From contig NZ_CP109785.1 in the NCBI RefSeq assembly GCF_025913575.1, positions 682,001 through 746,000 on the forward strand: DNA of 64,000 bases, read 5' to 3'. This stretch comes from Halocatena marina (GTDB taxonomy: Archaea > Halobacteriota > Halobacteria > Halobacteriales > Haloarculaceae). The notes beneath the pieces were generated by a model. It was given only the letters and a program-made list of their open reading frames with translations, did no database searches and had not been told where the DNA came from. The translations under genes were made by a program, and so were the position numbers. This document shows positions 1-8,858 of the stretch, piece after piece. Numbering within the stretch: position 1 is the first letter of the stretch; every line of letters starts with the position of its first letter.

Positions 1-162
1 GATGTCATGCTATTACACACTGTGCAAGATTGTAGTTAATATTGATGGGAACTCAAAACAACGATCGGGCGGTTGGGAGGGGATTGGAGCGTCCCGTCGC
101 TCCTGTGACACAGCTTGAATGTGCTGTGAGATGACGGGATGACACGAGCGGCTGATCAGCTC

Positions 163-906
163 TCACGGTGCCAGTCTGTTTTTCCGTCCTTTCATATTCT
201 CGTTGTAATATTCGAATGTGAGCGGACACCAATCGGCTGCGAAATCAAGTACCTGCTCCGTCATATCGCGGACCTCCCACTGACTATCCGCCGCTGCGCG
301 CATGTCGGCGACGTGCATTAGCATCCGTGCGTTGAGCGTCATTACCATGTTCACTTTGCTTCCAATAGGAAGGACAAATCGTGCATCTTCTGGCGGTAGC
401 CCGAGATCAAGCAGTTGTTGGTACTGCTCGACGGATTGAACGATTGAGTCGTGGAAAATCTGCTCGCGCTCTTGGATGGTTTCTTCAGTGACAGCACCGT
501 CTCGTTGGTTCCGACCGATCCAGTCGGCATCGCTCACGGAGGGTGGCACGACGACCATTTCACCGGCCCGCACGTCTTCTGGATCGACATCGTCGAACGC
601 GACGTATCGCTGGCTCTGGATGTCGAATGAAACGTGTCGGTGGCGGGTGATCTGTGCCATGCACGAGCGGCTGATACCTTTCACAGCAAACGTCGCGTGC
701 GCGTGTTCGAACGGTCCGTAGTGACCGTGCCCGAGGAGATGTCCAATGAGCGTGCGCTTTTTCTCCTCCATCGTCTCGCCATCGACTGTCTCCATCGTCT
801 TTTCGAACGACTGCTCGCCGACGAAGGAGCTTGAGTAGTCGTTTCTGGCAGCGGTACAGATAACACGTTCGGGATCTTCCGTCGCTTCGAGCAGGTGAAC
901 GTCCAT
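163..906 (-). CDS. thyX: FAD-dependent thymidylate synthase ThyX
   Basis: Makes dTMP from dUMP with methylene-tetrahydrofolate and reduced FAD in the cytoplasm. The 247-residue length fits the family. The ThyX signature RHR...S...SQRY is visible at about residues 88-101 (RHRHVSFDIQSQRY), and the C-terminal part has NARMLMHVADMR, matching the family's second nucleotide-binding helix. The ATG at 906 gives the usual N-terminus. The deacetylase gene upstream ends only 56 bp away on the same strand, so cotranscription is possible but no functional link is implied. No thyA-type gene is in the window. Confidence 0.95.
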   Translation of the reverse strand: MDVHLLEATEDPERVICTAARNDYSSSFVGEQSFEKTMETVDGETMEEKKRTLIGHLLGHGHYGPFEHAHATFAVKGISRSCMAQITRHRHVSFDIQSQRYVAFDDVDPEDVRAGEMVVVPPSVSDADWIGRNQRDGAVTEETIQEREQIFHDSIVQSVEQYQQLLDLGLPPEDARFVLPIGSKVNMVMTLNARMLMHVADMRAAADSQWEVRDMTEQVLDFAADWCPLTFEYYNENMKGRKNRLAP

Positions 907-962
907 AGTCGGATCAGGACACGCGATACGCTTTCAAAGAGATTTCGTCACAGTCCTGTCGA

Positions 963-2300
963 TCAGTTCCCGAGCGAGTCGATGAACTCAGACGGCGAGA
1001 CGACATCCATATCCTTTTTCTTGACGTGATCGAGGACCGTCCGGAAGCCGTCCATCGAGACAGACGTGTTGGTTCCGCTGTCGATTTCGTGGTAGGCGAC
1101 GACGACCAACTGGTTGTACTGCTCGGCGACATCGAGGATCGCGTTGACATCCTCGGGCGAGGTACCGTGGACACGAGGAATGGTGTACATATTGCCAGGT
1201 TGGGCAGCGTTGCCGGGCGAACCACCGAAGATGTAGTTGGCCTCGTGGTATTTCTTCATGATCTCGATCGTTTCGGTGCTGATGCGTCCGTATGGAGCAA
1301 CGATGTGGCGTGCGCCCCTATCGAAGCCCCATTGTTCGAGTTGCTGTTTGGATTGTCGAATTTGGCGCTCTTGTTCTTTGGCCGGATGTTGCGGTAGTGG
1401 TTTGCTCACCGGTGGGTGAGACATCATGTCCCAGCCTGCTTTGCCCATCTCGCGCATGTTGTCACGAGTCATGTTTTGCTCGGTGTTGATCGAATCAGGA
1501 ATAACGGCAACACCGCCGGGCCACTTGCGCTTTTTCAGCTCAGGGAACGCCTTGGTGTACGTCGATATATGAGAATCGTCAAACTGGAAGATCACTTTCC
1601 CTTTCTTTGGCCGCGGGAGCTTACGGATATCGTCGATACCGACGGAGATGGGCTCACCAGCGGTGCTGACACTGATGCGCAGCTCTTGGACGGATTTCAT
1701 GACCGGCTGTCCTGTTTTGCTGGTGAAGCCGAAATCGAGTTGGGTCCAGCCGTTGAGTTCTTTCGGGAGGAAATGTCGGCTAGTGAGCTTGCTGCTCTCG
1801 GCGGGTGCGATGAACTCGACACCAATACGCCCACGAACGGGCTTCTCGAACCGAACAGCCATCGAAAGATCGTGCGCACTGAGATCAAGTCCACCCTCAT
1901 TCGAATCGTAGAATGAACGATAGATGCTGACGCCGTTCTCTTCTTCCTGCTTTCCGTTGTTCGTGCCTTTGAGTACGAGCGACTGACTACCGTTGAACGC
2001 CTTTTTGGAGTCGACTGTGTACTTGCCCGAGTCGACCTGCCAGCGTGAGCCAACGTCGCCCTCAAAGTCCTCTATGACCTCTCCCTTAGATCCGGGGGAT
2101 GGGGTCCCCGTTCCTTCCGCGTCAGTACCGCTGTCGGTCCCTGATCCGGATGAATCGCTTAGTTGTGCAGTCGATGTCGATGATTGGTCTCCGTTTGTGG
2201 ATGGGCCGGTCGGCAGCACTGCCGAACACCCCGCAATCGATATTGTACCAGCAGTTCCGAGCGTTGCGAGGAATTTTCGACGAGTCGATGGGCGTCTCAT
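963..2300 (-). CDS. Tat lipoprotein with polysaccharide deacetylase (NodB-like) domain
   Basis: Exported, lipid-anchored protein of 445 residues. The N-terminus has a twin-arginine motif (TRRKFLAT) and a lipobox ending at Cys25, followed by a Ser/Thr/Gly-rich linker to about residue 70. Residues 75-228 look like a beta-sandwich carbohydrate-binding module (start EDFEGDVGSRW). Residues 233-445 are NodB-like: the first motif FQFDDSH carries the Asp pair at 241-242, and a later MSHPP segment holds a histidine. The pattern is not the full canonical metal triad, so catalysis is inferred. Probable role: deacetylating or trimming a cell-surface or exported glycan. It heads a glycan-related region. 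A TATA-like TTATAAAG lies about 35 bp upstream. Confidence 0.85.
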   Translation of the reverse strand: MRRPSTRRKFLATLGTAGTISIAGCSAVLPTGPSTNGDQSSTSTAQLSDSSGSGTDSGTDAEGTGTPSPGSKGEVIEDFEGDVGSRWQVDSGKYTVDSKKAFNGSQSLVLKGTNNGKQEEENGVSIYRSFYDSNEGGLDLSAHDLSMAVRFEKPVRGRIGVEFIAPAESSKLTSRHFLPKELNGWTQLDFGFTSKTGQPVMKSVQELRISVSTAGEPISVGIDDIRKLPRPKKGKVIFQFDDSHISTYTKAFPELKKRKWPGGVAVIPDSINTEQNMTRDNMREMGKAGWDMMSHPPVSKPLPQHPAKEQERQIRQSKQQLEQWGFDRGARHIVAPYGRISTETIEIMKKYHEANYIFGGSPGNAAQPGNMYTIPRVHGTSPEDVNAILDVAEQYNQLVVVAYHEIDSGTNTSVSMDGFRTVLDHVKKKDMDVVSPSEFIDSLGN

Positions 2301-2638
2301 AGTAGGTAGTGACTTTCAACGGAGCTAAAACACTTTATAATACGATTCGTAAAACTGATTAGGTGTGTAATAAATTCTCAGCAGAGCAAACAATCCGCGG
2401 CACCGACTACTGGTGTTTGATTTTGATTATAATCTGACTCATGGCAGTGTATATTGTTGTCTATACAATAACAGATATGAAAATTTATACAAAATTTATT
2501 GTATTCATTGTTTTTTGCGAGTATATTTTCTACACTATGAAAAATCACTTACCGTCGTTCGAATTGTGGAAATTAAATTCGTACAAAATCATTGTCCATT
2601 CGAGGGTTTTATAGTGAAGATAGTGATATCGATAGAGC
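2301..2638. other. AT-rich divergent promoter region
   Basis: A 338 bp spacer between two divergent lipoprotein genes. It is very AT-rich and holds T and A runs and a weak 6-bp inverted repeat (TATTGT..ACAATA) near 2450-2470. It contains the TATA elements of both flanking genes. The open frame through this spacer has no recognisable protein character. Confidence 0.6.
2607..2614 (+). promoter_or_regulatory. TATA box of the 2639 gene
   Basis: TTTTATAG is centred about 28 bp before the ATG at 2639. That spacing puts the transcription start at the start codon, so the message is probably leaderless, which is common in haloarchaea and supports this start. Confidence 0.55.
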
Positions 2639-3853
2639 ATGGATTGGACTCGACGCCACTTTCTTTATAGCGCGGTAGGTATTGCTGGCTTATCTGGTTG
2701 TCTACAGAATGATTCTGGTTCTTCTCCTCCATCAGAGACTGTTAGTCGTTCTCCCATCGGCCCTCATTCACCGGTTCCGACAGCGCATTCACAAACCACT
2801 AGTGTCAATGAGAAACAATCAAATCGTTCTACTGATCCATCAGAGGAGACATCTCAGACAGATGATGGTAAAGCTGTCGGAAATTCACTCTATCAAGGAG
2901 AGACGATTCCGGGATCACCGCACGCTCCGTCTGGGACAGCTCCACCGATCGGTCTCAATTTCGATGCATCGATTGCGACTCCCGTCTTGCGTGCGAGCGA
3001 TGTAACCGATTACGGAGAGGTCGACTATGTCGCTGATCCGTTTTTGTTCGTCGAAGACGGGACGTGGCACATGTTTTTCGAAATTTTCAACGAAGATCGG
3101 ACACCTGACGCACCGATTGGTCACGCAACGAGCTCGGACGGCTTGAATTGGACGTACGATCAGATCGCGATCAAAAAGGAGGTACACACATCGTTTCCCC
3201 TCGTGTGGAAATACAAGGGCGAATACTACATGTGTCCCCCATCCGGAAAGCGAGTCGAACTATACAAGGCACGGTCGTTCCCAAACAATTGGAAGCACGT
3301 TGGGAATGCGATCGATGTCGAGTACTACTCACACGATCCGACGTTTATCCGGTATCAGAATCGCTGGTGGCTGTTCACAGAGCGGGATAACCGTGATGTG
3401 ATGATCTATCACTCTCGGGATCTCGAATCCGAAGGATGGACGCCGCACAAGGCAAATCCCGTCGTCACTGATCGTCTCAGCGCTGGTCGGCAGGGCGGTC
3501 GACCCATCTGTTCCGGAGATCGATTGTTCCTCTACTTTCAGGATTCAGTCGAGAACTACGGCGATCGTATCCGATGCTACGAGGTGACGGATCTGTCACC
3601 TTCGACCTACAACGACAGAGAGATGCCCACATCGCCGTTGCTCCATGAGTTCGGTGATGGCTGGGCGGGTGACGGAATGCACACGTTCGATCCGTGGTGG
3701 CTCGGACCAGGAAAGGGGTGGCGTTGTGCGGTTGATGGCGTTCGAGAACAGCATTCCGTCGAAGATCTGTTCACGATCGGAATCGTCGATCTTCCAGCCC
3801 ATTCTTCGTCTGCTCAGCCGTCCACCTCTACTCTCCCCGAAGGAGTGGAATAA
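2639..3853 (+). CDS. Tat lipoprotein with five-bladed beta-propeller, glycosidase-like
   Basis: 404-residue exported protein. MDWTRRHFLYS is a twin-arginine signal and the lipobox ends SGC at about residue 21, followed by a long Ser/Thr-rich linker. From about residue 125 the sequence shows repeated propeller-type strands (YVADPFLFVEDGTWHMFFE, PLVWKYKGEYYMCP, HDPTFIRYQNRWWLFTE). These resemble GH43/GH32/GH68-type five-bladed propellers and the N-terminal domain of glucosamine inositolphosphoryl-ceramide transferases. An Asp in ADPFLF could be the nucleophile-type residue of that fold. It is divergent from the adjacent deacetylase lipoprotein, and both are likely to work on a surface glycan. 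Substrate unknown. Confidence 0.75.
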   Translation: MDWTRRHFLYSAVGIAGLSGCLQNDSGSSPPSETVSRSPIGPHSPVPTAHSQTTSVNEKQSNRSTDPSEETSQTDDGKAVGNSLYQGETIPGSPHAPSGTAPPIGLNFDASIATPVLRASDVTDYGEVDYVADPFLFVEDGTWHMFFEIFNEDRTPDAPIGHATSSDGLNWTYDQIAIKKEVHTSFPLVWKYKGEYYMCPPSGKRVELYKARSFPNNWKHVGNAIDVEYYSHDPTFIRYQNRWWLFTERDNRDVMIYHSRDLESEGWTPHKANPVVTDRLSAGRQGGRPICSGDRLFLYFQDSVENYGDRIRCYEVTDLSPSTYNDREMPTSPLLHEFGDGWAGDGMHTFDPWWLGPGKGWRCAVDGVREQHSVEDLFTIGIVDLPAHSSSAQPSTSTLPEGVE

Positions 3854-3985
3854 TCGGGGAGTAGAACTGAGTGCAACAAAGCGAAACGGTGTAAAACAGA
3901 CTTAATTTGGTTCGTACACACCGGTATGTGTTCACTACGTGAACGCCTGTTTTCTACGGCGTACGACTATCGACACAACCATTCC

Positions 3986-5233
3986 TCAATCTGTCATCGA
4001 TGCAACGTCGTGATACCGATCTGAGAATTTTTTCTCGATGGTTTCGGGCGCAAACCGTTCGAGATGGTCAGGGATGGCGTCGTAGTGTGTGTCGTAGTTC
4101 TCGATAAGTCGTTCGAAGGCGTCTGCGAGAGCAGTCTCGTCTCCGGGTGTAAATCGCTGTCCTGCTGGTCCAACGATGTAGTCGGTGCTTCCCACGTCGG
4201 AGGCGATGATCGGCGTCCGTGTCGATAGTGCTTCTAGTAGTACCCGCCCGAACGGCTCATCGAGTAAACCTGAGTATACGAACGCGTCCGCCTTGTCGTA
4301 GATTGTAGTCAACTCGTCGTGATCGACGTATCCGAGCCACTCGATCTGATCGTCGACATCGAGTTCTCGGGCGAGCTCGTGAAGTCGCTTTTCCAGCGGT
4401 CCCGAGCCTGCAATCTGTAACGTTGCGTCGTATCCACGCTGAAGTATCTCTGCTACACCGCGTACGAGCACGTGCACTCCCTTAATATCCTGTAGTGCAC
4501 CTACATAGAGAAGTTTCACCGCTCGCCCAGCTTCCGGTTTCGAGCGTCCTTCGGTGTTTTCCACCTCGAATGTTTCATCATAGAAGTGTGGGATTACCTC
4601 AATTCGCTCGTCAGGAAATCCGATTTTTCCGAAGTCTTCCACGAGGTGTGGTGACAGCGCGTGATACGCATCGATATCCCACGAACGATCGAGGGATTCG
4701 TGAACGAAACCAATCTGACCGAGTGCAACATACCCACCTCGGAGTTCTTCATCGAGACCCTGTCGGCGTTTGAGGGCAGTCGCTGGGATGCAGTTCGCAC
4801 ATTTCACCCGGCCCGGCCCCGAACACTTCTGTTCGCCATGGTACATCATATCTGCTTTCGGGCAGACCGGGAGATATGAATTAATCGTCGAAAGTGTTGG
4901 AACATCCAAGTCGGCGAGAACAGGAATAAATGCTGACGAGTAGGAATGAACCAATTCGTGTTGATTGAGCGCGTGGCTCTCTTCTCGGAGTGTCTCGATC
5001 TTGTTCGTGAGTGGGTGGGGTAGCTTTGGGAGTTTGTCGTGAATGACGTATTCAACGCGGTCCTCGGCTGGAAGATCAGCCGACGACGCATCCATCTGAC
5101 TCGATACGTACACGGTCAAGTCGTGGTAGTTCGATAGGCGCTCGATGAGCAGTGTGGATGTTCTAACGGCTCCCGTCCCTGCTGCTCCTGGACACTCGGC
5201 AGGGACGAATCCAACGTCGAGTCGCTCACTCAC
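3986..5233 (-). CDS. GT4-family glycosyltransferase
   Basis: Cytoplasmic GT-B glycosyltransferase of 415 residues transferring sugar from an NDP-sugar, probably to a lipid-linked or exported glycan. The N-terminal half has a Rossmann-like glycine-rich loop (CPGAAGTGAVRTS). The C-terminal half has the GT4 core: LLYVGALQDIKGVHVL, then the ExFGxxxxE-type segment DEPFGRVLLEALSTRTPIIASDVGS near residue 325. A four-Cys cluster around residues 128-147 (CPKADMMYHGEQKC...CANC) is unusual and may bind metal. The gene is convergent with the 2639 gene and divergent from the GT2 gene at 5585. Confidence 0.88.
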   Translation of the reverse strand: MSERLDVGFVPAECPGAAGTGAVRTSTLLIERLSNYHDLTVYVSSQMDASSADLPAEDRVEYVIHDKLPKLPHPLTNKIETLREESHALNQHELVHSYSSAFIPVLADLDVPTLSTINSYLPVCPKADMMYHGEQKCSGPGRVKCANCIPATALKRRQGLDEELRGGYVALGQIGFVHESLDRSWDIDAYHALSPHLVEDFGKIGFPDERIEVIPHFYDETFEVENTEGRSKPEAGRAVKLLYVGALQDIKGVHVLVRGVAEILQRGYDATLQIAGSGPLEKRLHELARELDVDDQIEWLGYVDHDELTTIYDKADAFVYSGLLDEPFGRVLLEALSTRTPIIASDVGSTDYIVGPAGQRFTPGDETALADAFERLIENYDTHYDAIPDHLERFAPETIEKKFSDRYHDVASMTD

Positions 5234-5584
5234 GCACTACTCACCCAGCTTCCTACTACTGTCTCCATCCTGTTTTCGTCCATCGTGTGGCGATGGTCTC
5301 ACCTCTGAGCCCTTACTACTTGCTTTCATCTTCGGAACTATTCTGTGTCTGTATGTGGCATTGAAATTAACACTAAGGAATGTTACTTAGTGTAAATTCT
5401 ATTTGACAATCCATGCCACACATCTCATGTTGGACATGCGTCAGCCGTATGTCGTTCGATCTAGAAACGATAATAAGACCGTAGGCATCTATGCACCTAG
5501 TAAGACCGCGTCTCCGGGTTTAGGAGGTGTATTGTAATACCCCTTCGGTCTCAAACAGGAGACTAGAGAGTAAGCACGCGATAT
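5234..5584. other. Divergent promoter region between glycosyltransferases
   Basis: A 351 bp spacer with no supported gene. Its notable content is the 24-bp inverted repeat at 5370-5393 (separate entry). Confidence 0.55.
5370..5393. promoter_or_regulatory. Inverted repeat, candidate operator
   Basis: ACACTAAG, an 8-nt spacer, then CTTAGTGT: two perfect 8-bp arms, with flanking bases extending the match to 10 of 11. It lies in the divergent promoter region, about 140 bp before the GT4 start and 190 bp before the GT2 start. It lacks a T-run, so an operator is more likely than a terminator. Confidence 0.5.
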
Positions 5585-6643
5585 ATGTATCACGAACACA
5601 CGATTGGCGTCGTTATACCGGCGTACAACGAGGAGGGATATGTTGGAGAGGTAATCGAAACGTTGCCTTCATTCGTCGACAGAGCGTACGTCATTGACGA
5701 TGGCTCGACGGATGATACGTGGCTTGAGATAACAGAATATGCGACGGAGTACAATGCTACACACCCTGGCACGAACGGGTACGACGCACGCGTCGTCCCG
5801 ATTCAGCACAAGGTAAACCGTGGTGTTGGCGGCGCCATCAAGACTGGCTACTTACAGGCACTCGAAGACGGCATCGATGTCACGGCTGTGATGGGCGGCG
5901 ATGGACAGATGGATCCAGACGTTCTCACAAAATTCATCGATCCTGTCGTCGAGGGGAAAGCCCATTATGCAAAGGGTAATCGCTTTATGAAGTTCGAAAC
6001 CCTCGATGCGATGCCCCGTTTCCGTCTGTTCGGTAACACGATCTTGTCCCTGTTGACCAAGGTATCGAGCGGGTACTGGTCCATTTCAGACCCACAGAAC
6101 GGATATACCGCAATCTCACAAGAAGCACTCCAGCGCGTCGACATCGATGGGATGTACGAGTACTACGGCTATTGCAACGATCTGTTGGTTCGGCTCAATC
6201 TCGCCGACTGCCGTGTTGCGGATGTCGTTCACTCGGCTGAGACCGTCTATGGCGAGGATTGGAAGAGCCACATTAACTACTCGGCATACGTGCCGAAGGT
6301 GTCGTATATGCTGCTTCACCGCTTCTTGTGGCGGTTGAATCAGAAGTACATCCTGAAGGACTTCCGGCCGTTCGCGGCAGCGTACTACCTTGGTGCAGGC
6401 GTTACCGGTCTCGGGATCGCAAAGCTGATGGCCAAACTCGCATTCCGTCGTGAGAACACTGACAGCTGGTTCTTCACGCTGCTGTCGGGTATTGTGCTTA
6501 TACTCTCTGCAATGGTGCTCGATCGGATGGAAAACGAAGACATGGGCGTCCAAGTTCGAGAAGCGCCAACTTCGCTTCCAACGACGTCGATCTCGAAGAA
6601 CGGACGCACCGAAACAGGACCAATTCCTGCAGACGACGACTAA
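5585..6643 (+). CDS. GT2-family glycosyltransferase with C-terminal membrane segments
   Basis: 352 residues, similar in layout to dolichyl-phosphate sugar synthases. The GT-A domain begins IGVVIPAYNEEGYVG, has the nucleotide-binding DDGSTDD at about residue 40 and a catalytic-type MGGDGQMDPD near residue 104. NGYTAISQEAL fits the acceptor region. Two hydrophobic segments near residues 260-315 would hold the enzyme at the cytoplasmic membrane face. The next gene starts 3 bp after the stop, so the two are almost certainly one operon. Likely role: loading a sugar onto dolichyl phosphate for a membrane glycosyltransferase. Donor sugar unknown. Confidence 0.88.
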   Translation: MYHEHTIGVVIPAYNEEGYVGEVIETLPSFVDRAYVIDDGSTDDTWLEITEYATEYNATHPGTNGYDARVVPIQHKVNRGVGGAIKTGYLQALEDGIDVTAVMGGDGQMDPDVLTKFIDPVVEGKAHYAKGNRFMKFETLDAMPRFRLFGNTILSLLTKVSSGYWSISDPQNGYTAISQEALQRVDIDGMYEYYGYCNDLLVRLNLADCRVADVVHSAETVYGEDWKSHINYSAYVPKVSYMLLHRFLWRLNQKYILKDFRPFAAAYYLGAGVTGLGIAKLMAKLAFRRENTDSWFFTLLSGIVLILSAMVLDRMENEDMGVQVREAPTSLPTTSISKNGRTETGPIPADDD

Positions 6644-6646
6644 TTA

Positions 6647-8659
6647 ATGAGTAGCCGTACCGGTCTTCTCGGGATGGCCCGTCAGGGTCGTCTCGATATT
6701 ATTGCGGGCTTGCTTGGTCTCATAGCAGCGATAGCGCTGCTGCCGCTGCAGTTTCTGCTTGATCAAGTGTACATTCGCACGCTCCCGATCGTGTTGGGCT
6801 GTGCATCGTTGCTCTATCTCCATGCGGCTCGTGATGAGCGACATGGTGAGGTCGCAACGCTTTCGATCGGTACGGCACGTATCCTTCCGCCACTCGTCAT
6901 TCTCGGTTCGGCTGCCCTCGTCGTGATAGCAGCAGCTTCAGAAGGCCGAACGCTTCTGTTCTACGATATCGCTGCAGCTGTTGGCACTGCCTTGCTCGCG
7001 CAGATTCTCTTCGTCGATAACGACTACTTCTCGCCCGGACTAATGCTCTTTCAGATCATTGTCTTCGGGCTCGTCGTCCGATTCGCCGCGCTCTACACGA
7101 CGCCCGGCTTCATCGGCATCGATGTCTGGACCCATATGGTGGACTGGACTGGGAAGATATACGAAGCCCGATCATTGCAGCCAATATCGGATGAGAAATA
7201 CTTCGCCTCACCGTTGTATCACCTATTGGTCGTCGGGTCGAGTTTGCTGCTGGACGTGTCGATCAGAACGGCGCTGTTCATCGTGGTCGGCGTAGCGATG
7301 CCTATTTCGGTTCTGCTGATCTATGCAACGGCGACGTTTTTCGTCGAGCCACGCTGGGCGGTGTTTGCCACAGCAGCGTACGCGATCAGCGCGTCCGTTA
7401 TCGAGTGGGGGATCCACCTCATTCCGACGAGTCTAGGGTTAATCTTCTTTCTCGCGATCTTCTACAGTCTGGATCGGATGTTACGAATCGACTACAAGCC
7501 GCGTGATTTCGGGCTGGTCGTGTTCTTCAGCGTTGCGGTTATCCTCACCCACCAGATCTCAGCGTTCATCATGCTGGTGTTCACCGGCTCTGGCCTCCTC
7601 GCCTACTTCGGCCTGAGCCTCGGCATCTTCGATATCGGCCGGGCCAGTTGGGAGCGCTCGTCGACGCGCGAATCGGTGAATCTCACCGGACTGTTAGTGT
7701 TCGACCTCGGGCTGATCACGTTTATGTGGTCGCTAACACCGTACCAAGGTGGATCATTCCTAACGACGATCCTCAACTACTTCGTCAACACGGTGCGCGA
7801 TACTGCGGGTGCTGGCAATCTTGCCAGTTCATCACAGAATATCCCTCCGAGCGCGATGCCCCAGCAGACGCTTATGCAGAGCATCGTGGAGTATCTCGAC
7901 GTGCTTGGATTTCTGTTGTTGCTGTTGTTGACGATCGTGGGCTGTCTGTACATCATTCGACAGGAAAATATCTCACACGCGACGTTCACGTGTGTCATTG
8001 CGACCGTTATTATGCTTGCATTCGTGTTCGGATTCCCCATGTTCGGGATCAGAACGTTCGTTCCTGGTCGGTGGTATCCGTTCGTTGGTGCTCCGATGGC
8101 CGTTGTCGGCGCAATCGGGCTCTCCTATCTCGTCAAGAACACCCAACCGTCAGTCATGGTGATCGTCCTATTGCTCTTCGTCGTCGTCTTCCCGGCGTCC
8201 TCGATTCTCGCAAGCGAAAGCACACAGGATCAGCCGGCGTTTGCTGACACCCAGACGCGCTACAGCTACACGGAAGCTGAACTGGCGGCCGTAGATACTA
8301 TCCGTACCTACGCAGAGAATAAGAGTACGAACTGGGTCACCGATCACCCGTATGCGACAGTGTTGACCCGAACACAAGCTCACAACATGGAACCAGGCGC
8401 GATCCAAAACGGGCAGGTTGCCGGGTGGGCTAGGGATATACGATATGAAAACGGAACAACTACTACGCGGATGGTAGAGGCAGACACCTACATCTATCGG
8501 GACTATCAGGGAAGTGGTGCTGCGTACTTTAAGTTCTACTACAATAACTCGACAGTTTCGTACACACCCTCTGTCTCATACAAGCAAATGTGTGGAGGGA
8601 ACAAGGACATTCTATTTATGAATAGTCAGGTGACTGTATGTAATTCGGCTGGAGCATAA
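6647..8659 (+). CDS. Multi-spanning membrane protein, GT-C glycosyltransferase-like
   Basis: 670-residue integral membrane protein with about a dozen hydrophobic helices over residues 15-530 and a hydrophilic C-terminal domain of about 130 residues (Tyr/Asn-rich, probably outside). The extracytoplasmic loop after an early helix carries GFIGIDVWTHMVDW, an acidic residue in the position where GT-C enzymes keep their catalytic Asp. The layout suits a polyprenyl-phosphate-sugar-dependent transferase, and the gene directly follows a GT2 that could supply that donor. This is fold and context inference, not a family match I can name exactly. Start ATG 6647, 3 bp after the GT2 stop. Confidence 0.65.
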   Translation: MSSRTGLLGMARQGRLDIIAGLLGLIAAIALLPLQFLLDQVYIRTLPIVLGCASLLYLHAARDERHGEVATLSIGTARILPPLVILGSAALVVIAAASEGRTLLFYDIAAAVGTALLAQILFVDNDYFSPGLMLFQIIVFGLVVRFAALYTTPGFIGIDVWTHMVDWTGKIYEARSLQPISDEKYFASPLYHLLVVGSSLLLDVSIRTALFIVVGVAMPISVLLIYATATFFVEPRWAVFATAAYAISASVIEWGIHLIPTSLGLIFFLAIFYSLDRMLRIDYKPRDFGLVVFFSVAVILTHQISAFIMLVFTGSGLLAYFGLSLGIFDIGRASWERSSTRESVNLTGLLVFDLGLITFMWSLTPYQGGSFLTTILNYFVNTVRDTAGAGNLASSSQNIPPSAMPQQTLMQSIVEYLDVLGFLLLLLLTIVGCLYIIRQENISHATFTCVIATVIMLAFVFGFPMFGIRTFVPGRWYPFVGAPMAVVGAIGLSYLVKNTQPSVMVIVLLLFVVVFPASSILASESTQDQPAFADTQTRYSYTEAELAAVDTIRTYAENKSTNWVTDHPYATVLTRTQAHNMEPGAIQNGQVAGWARDIRYENGTTTTRMVEADTYIYRDYQGSGAAYFKFYYNNSTVSYTPSVSYKQMCGGNKDILFMNSQVTVCNSAGA

Positions 8660-8858
8660 CAAAAACGTTGATAATGTTCGTAGAATTTCGGCTTCGGAGG
8701 AACGAAGGAATAAATAAGTGCATACGGAGAATCCGAAACAACAATGAAACTCACGAGAATGTCAGCTAGATCAGTTTCTTGCCAATCCATTATTCGACAA
8801 AAGATGAATGTAAATCATGGTACATTTAGTGGTGTATTGAAAAGAGGTGGTGATCGCA

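Noticed and set aside
2413..2670. 85-codon open frame in the AT-rich spacer
   Set aside because: Composition of AT-rich non-coding DNA (Tyr, Cys, Ile rich) and it overlaps the promoter of the 2639 lipoprotein.
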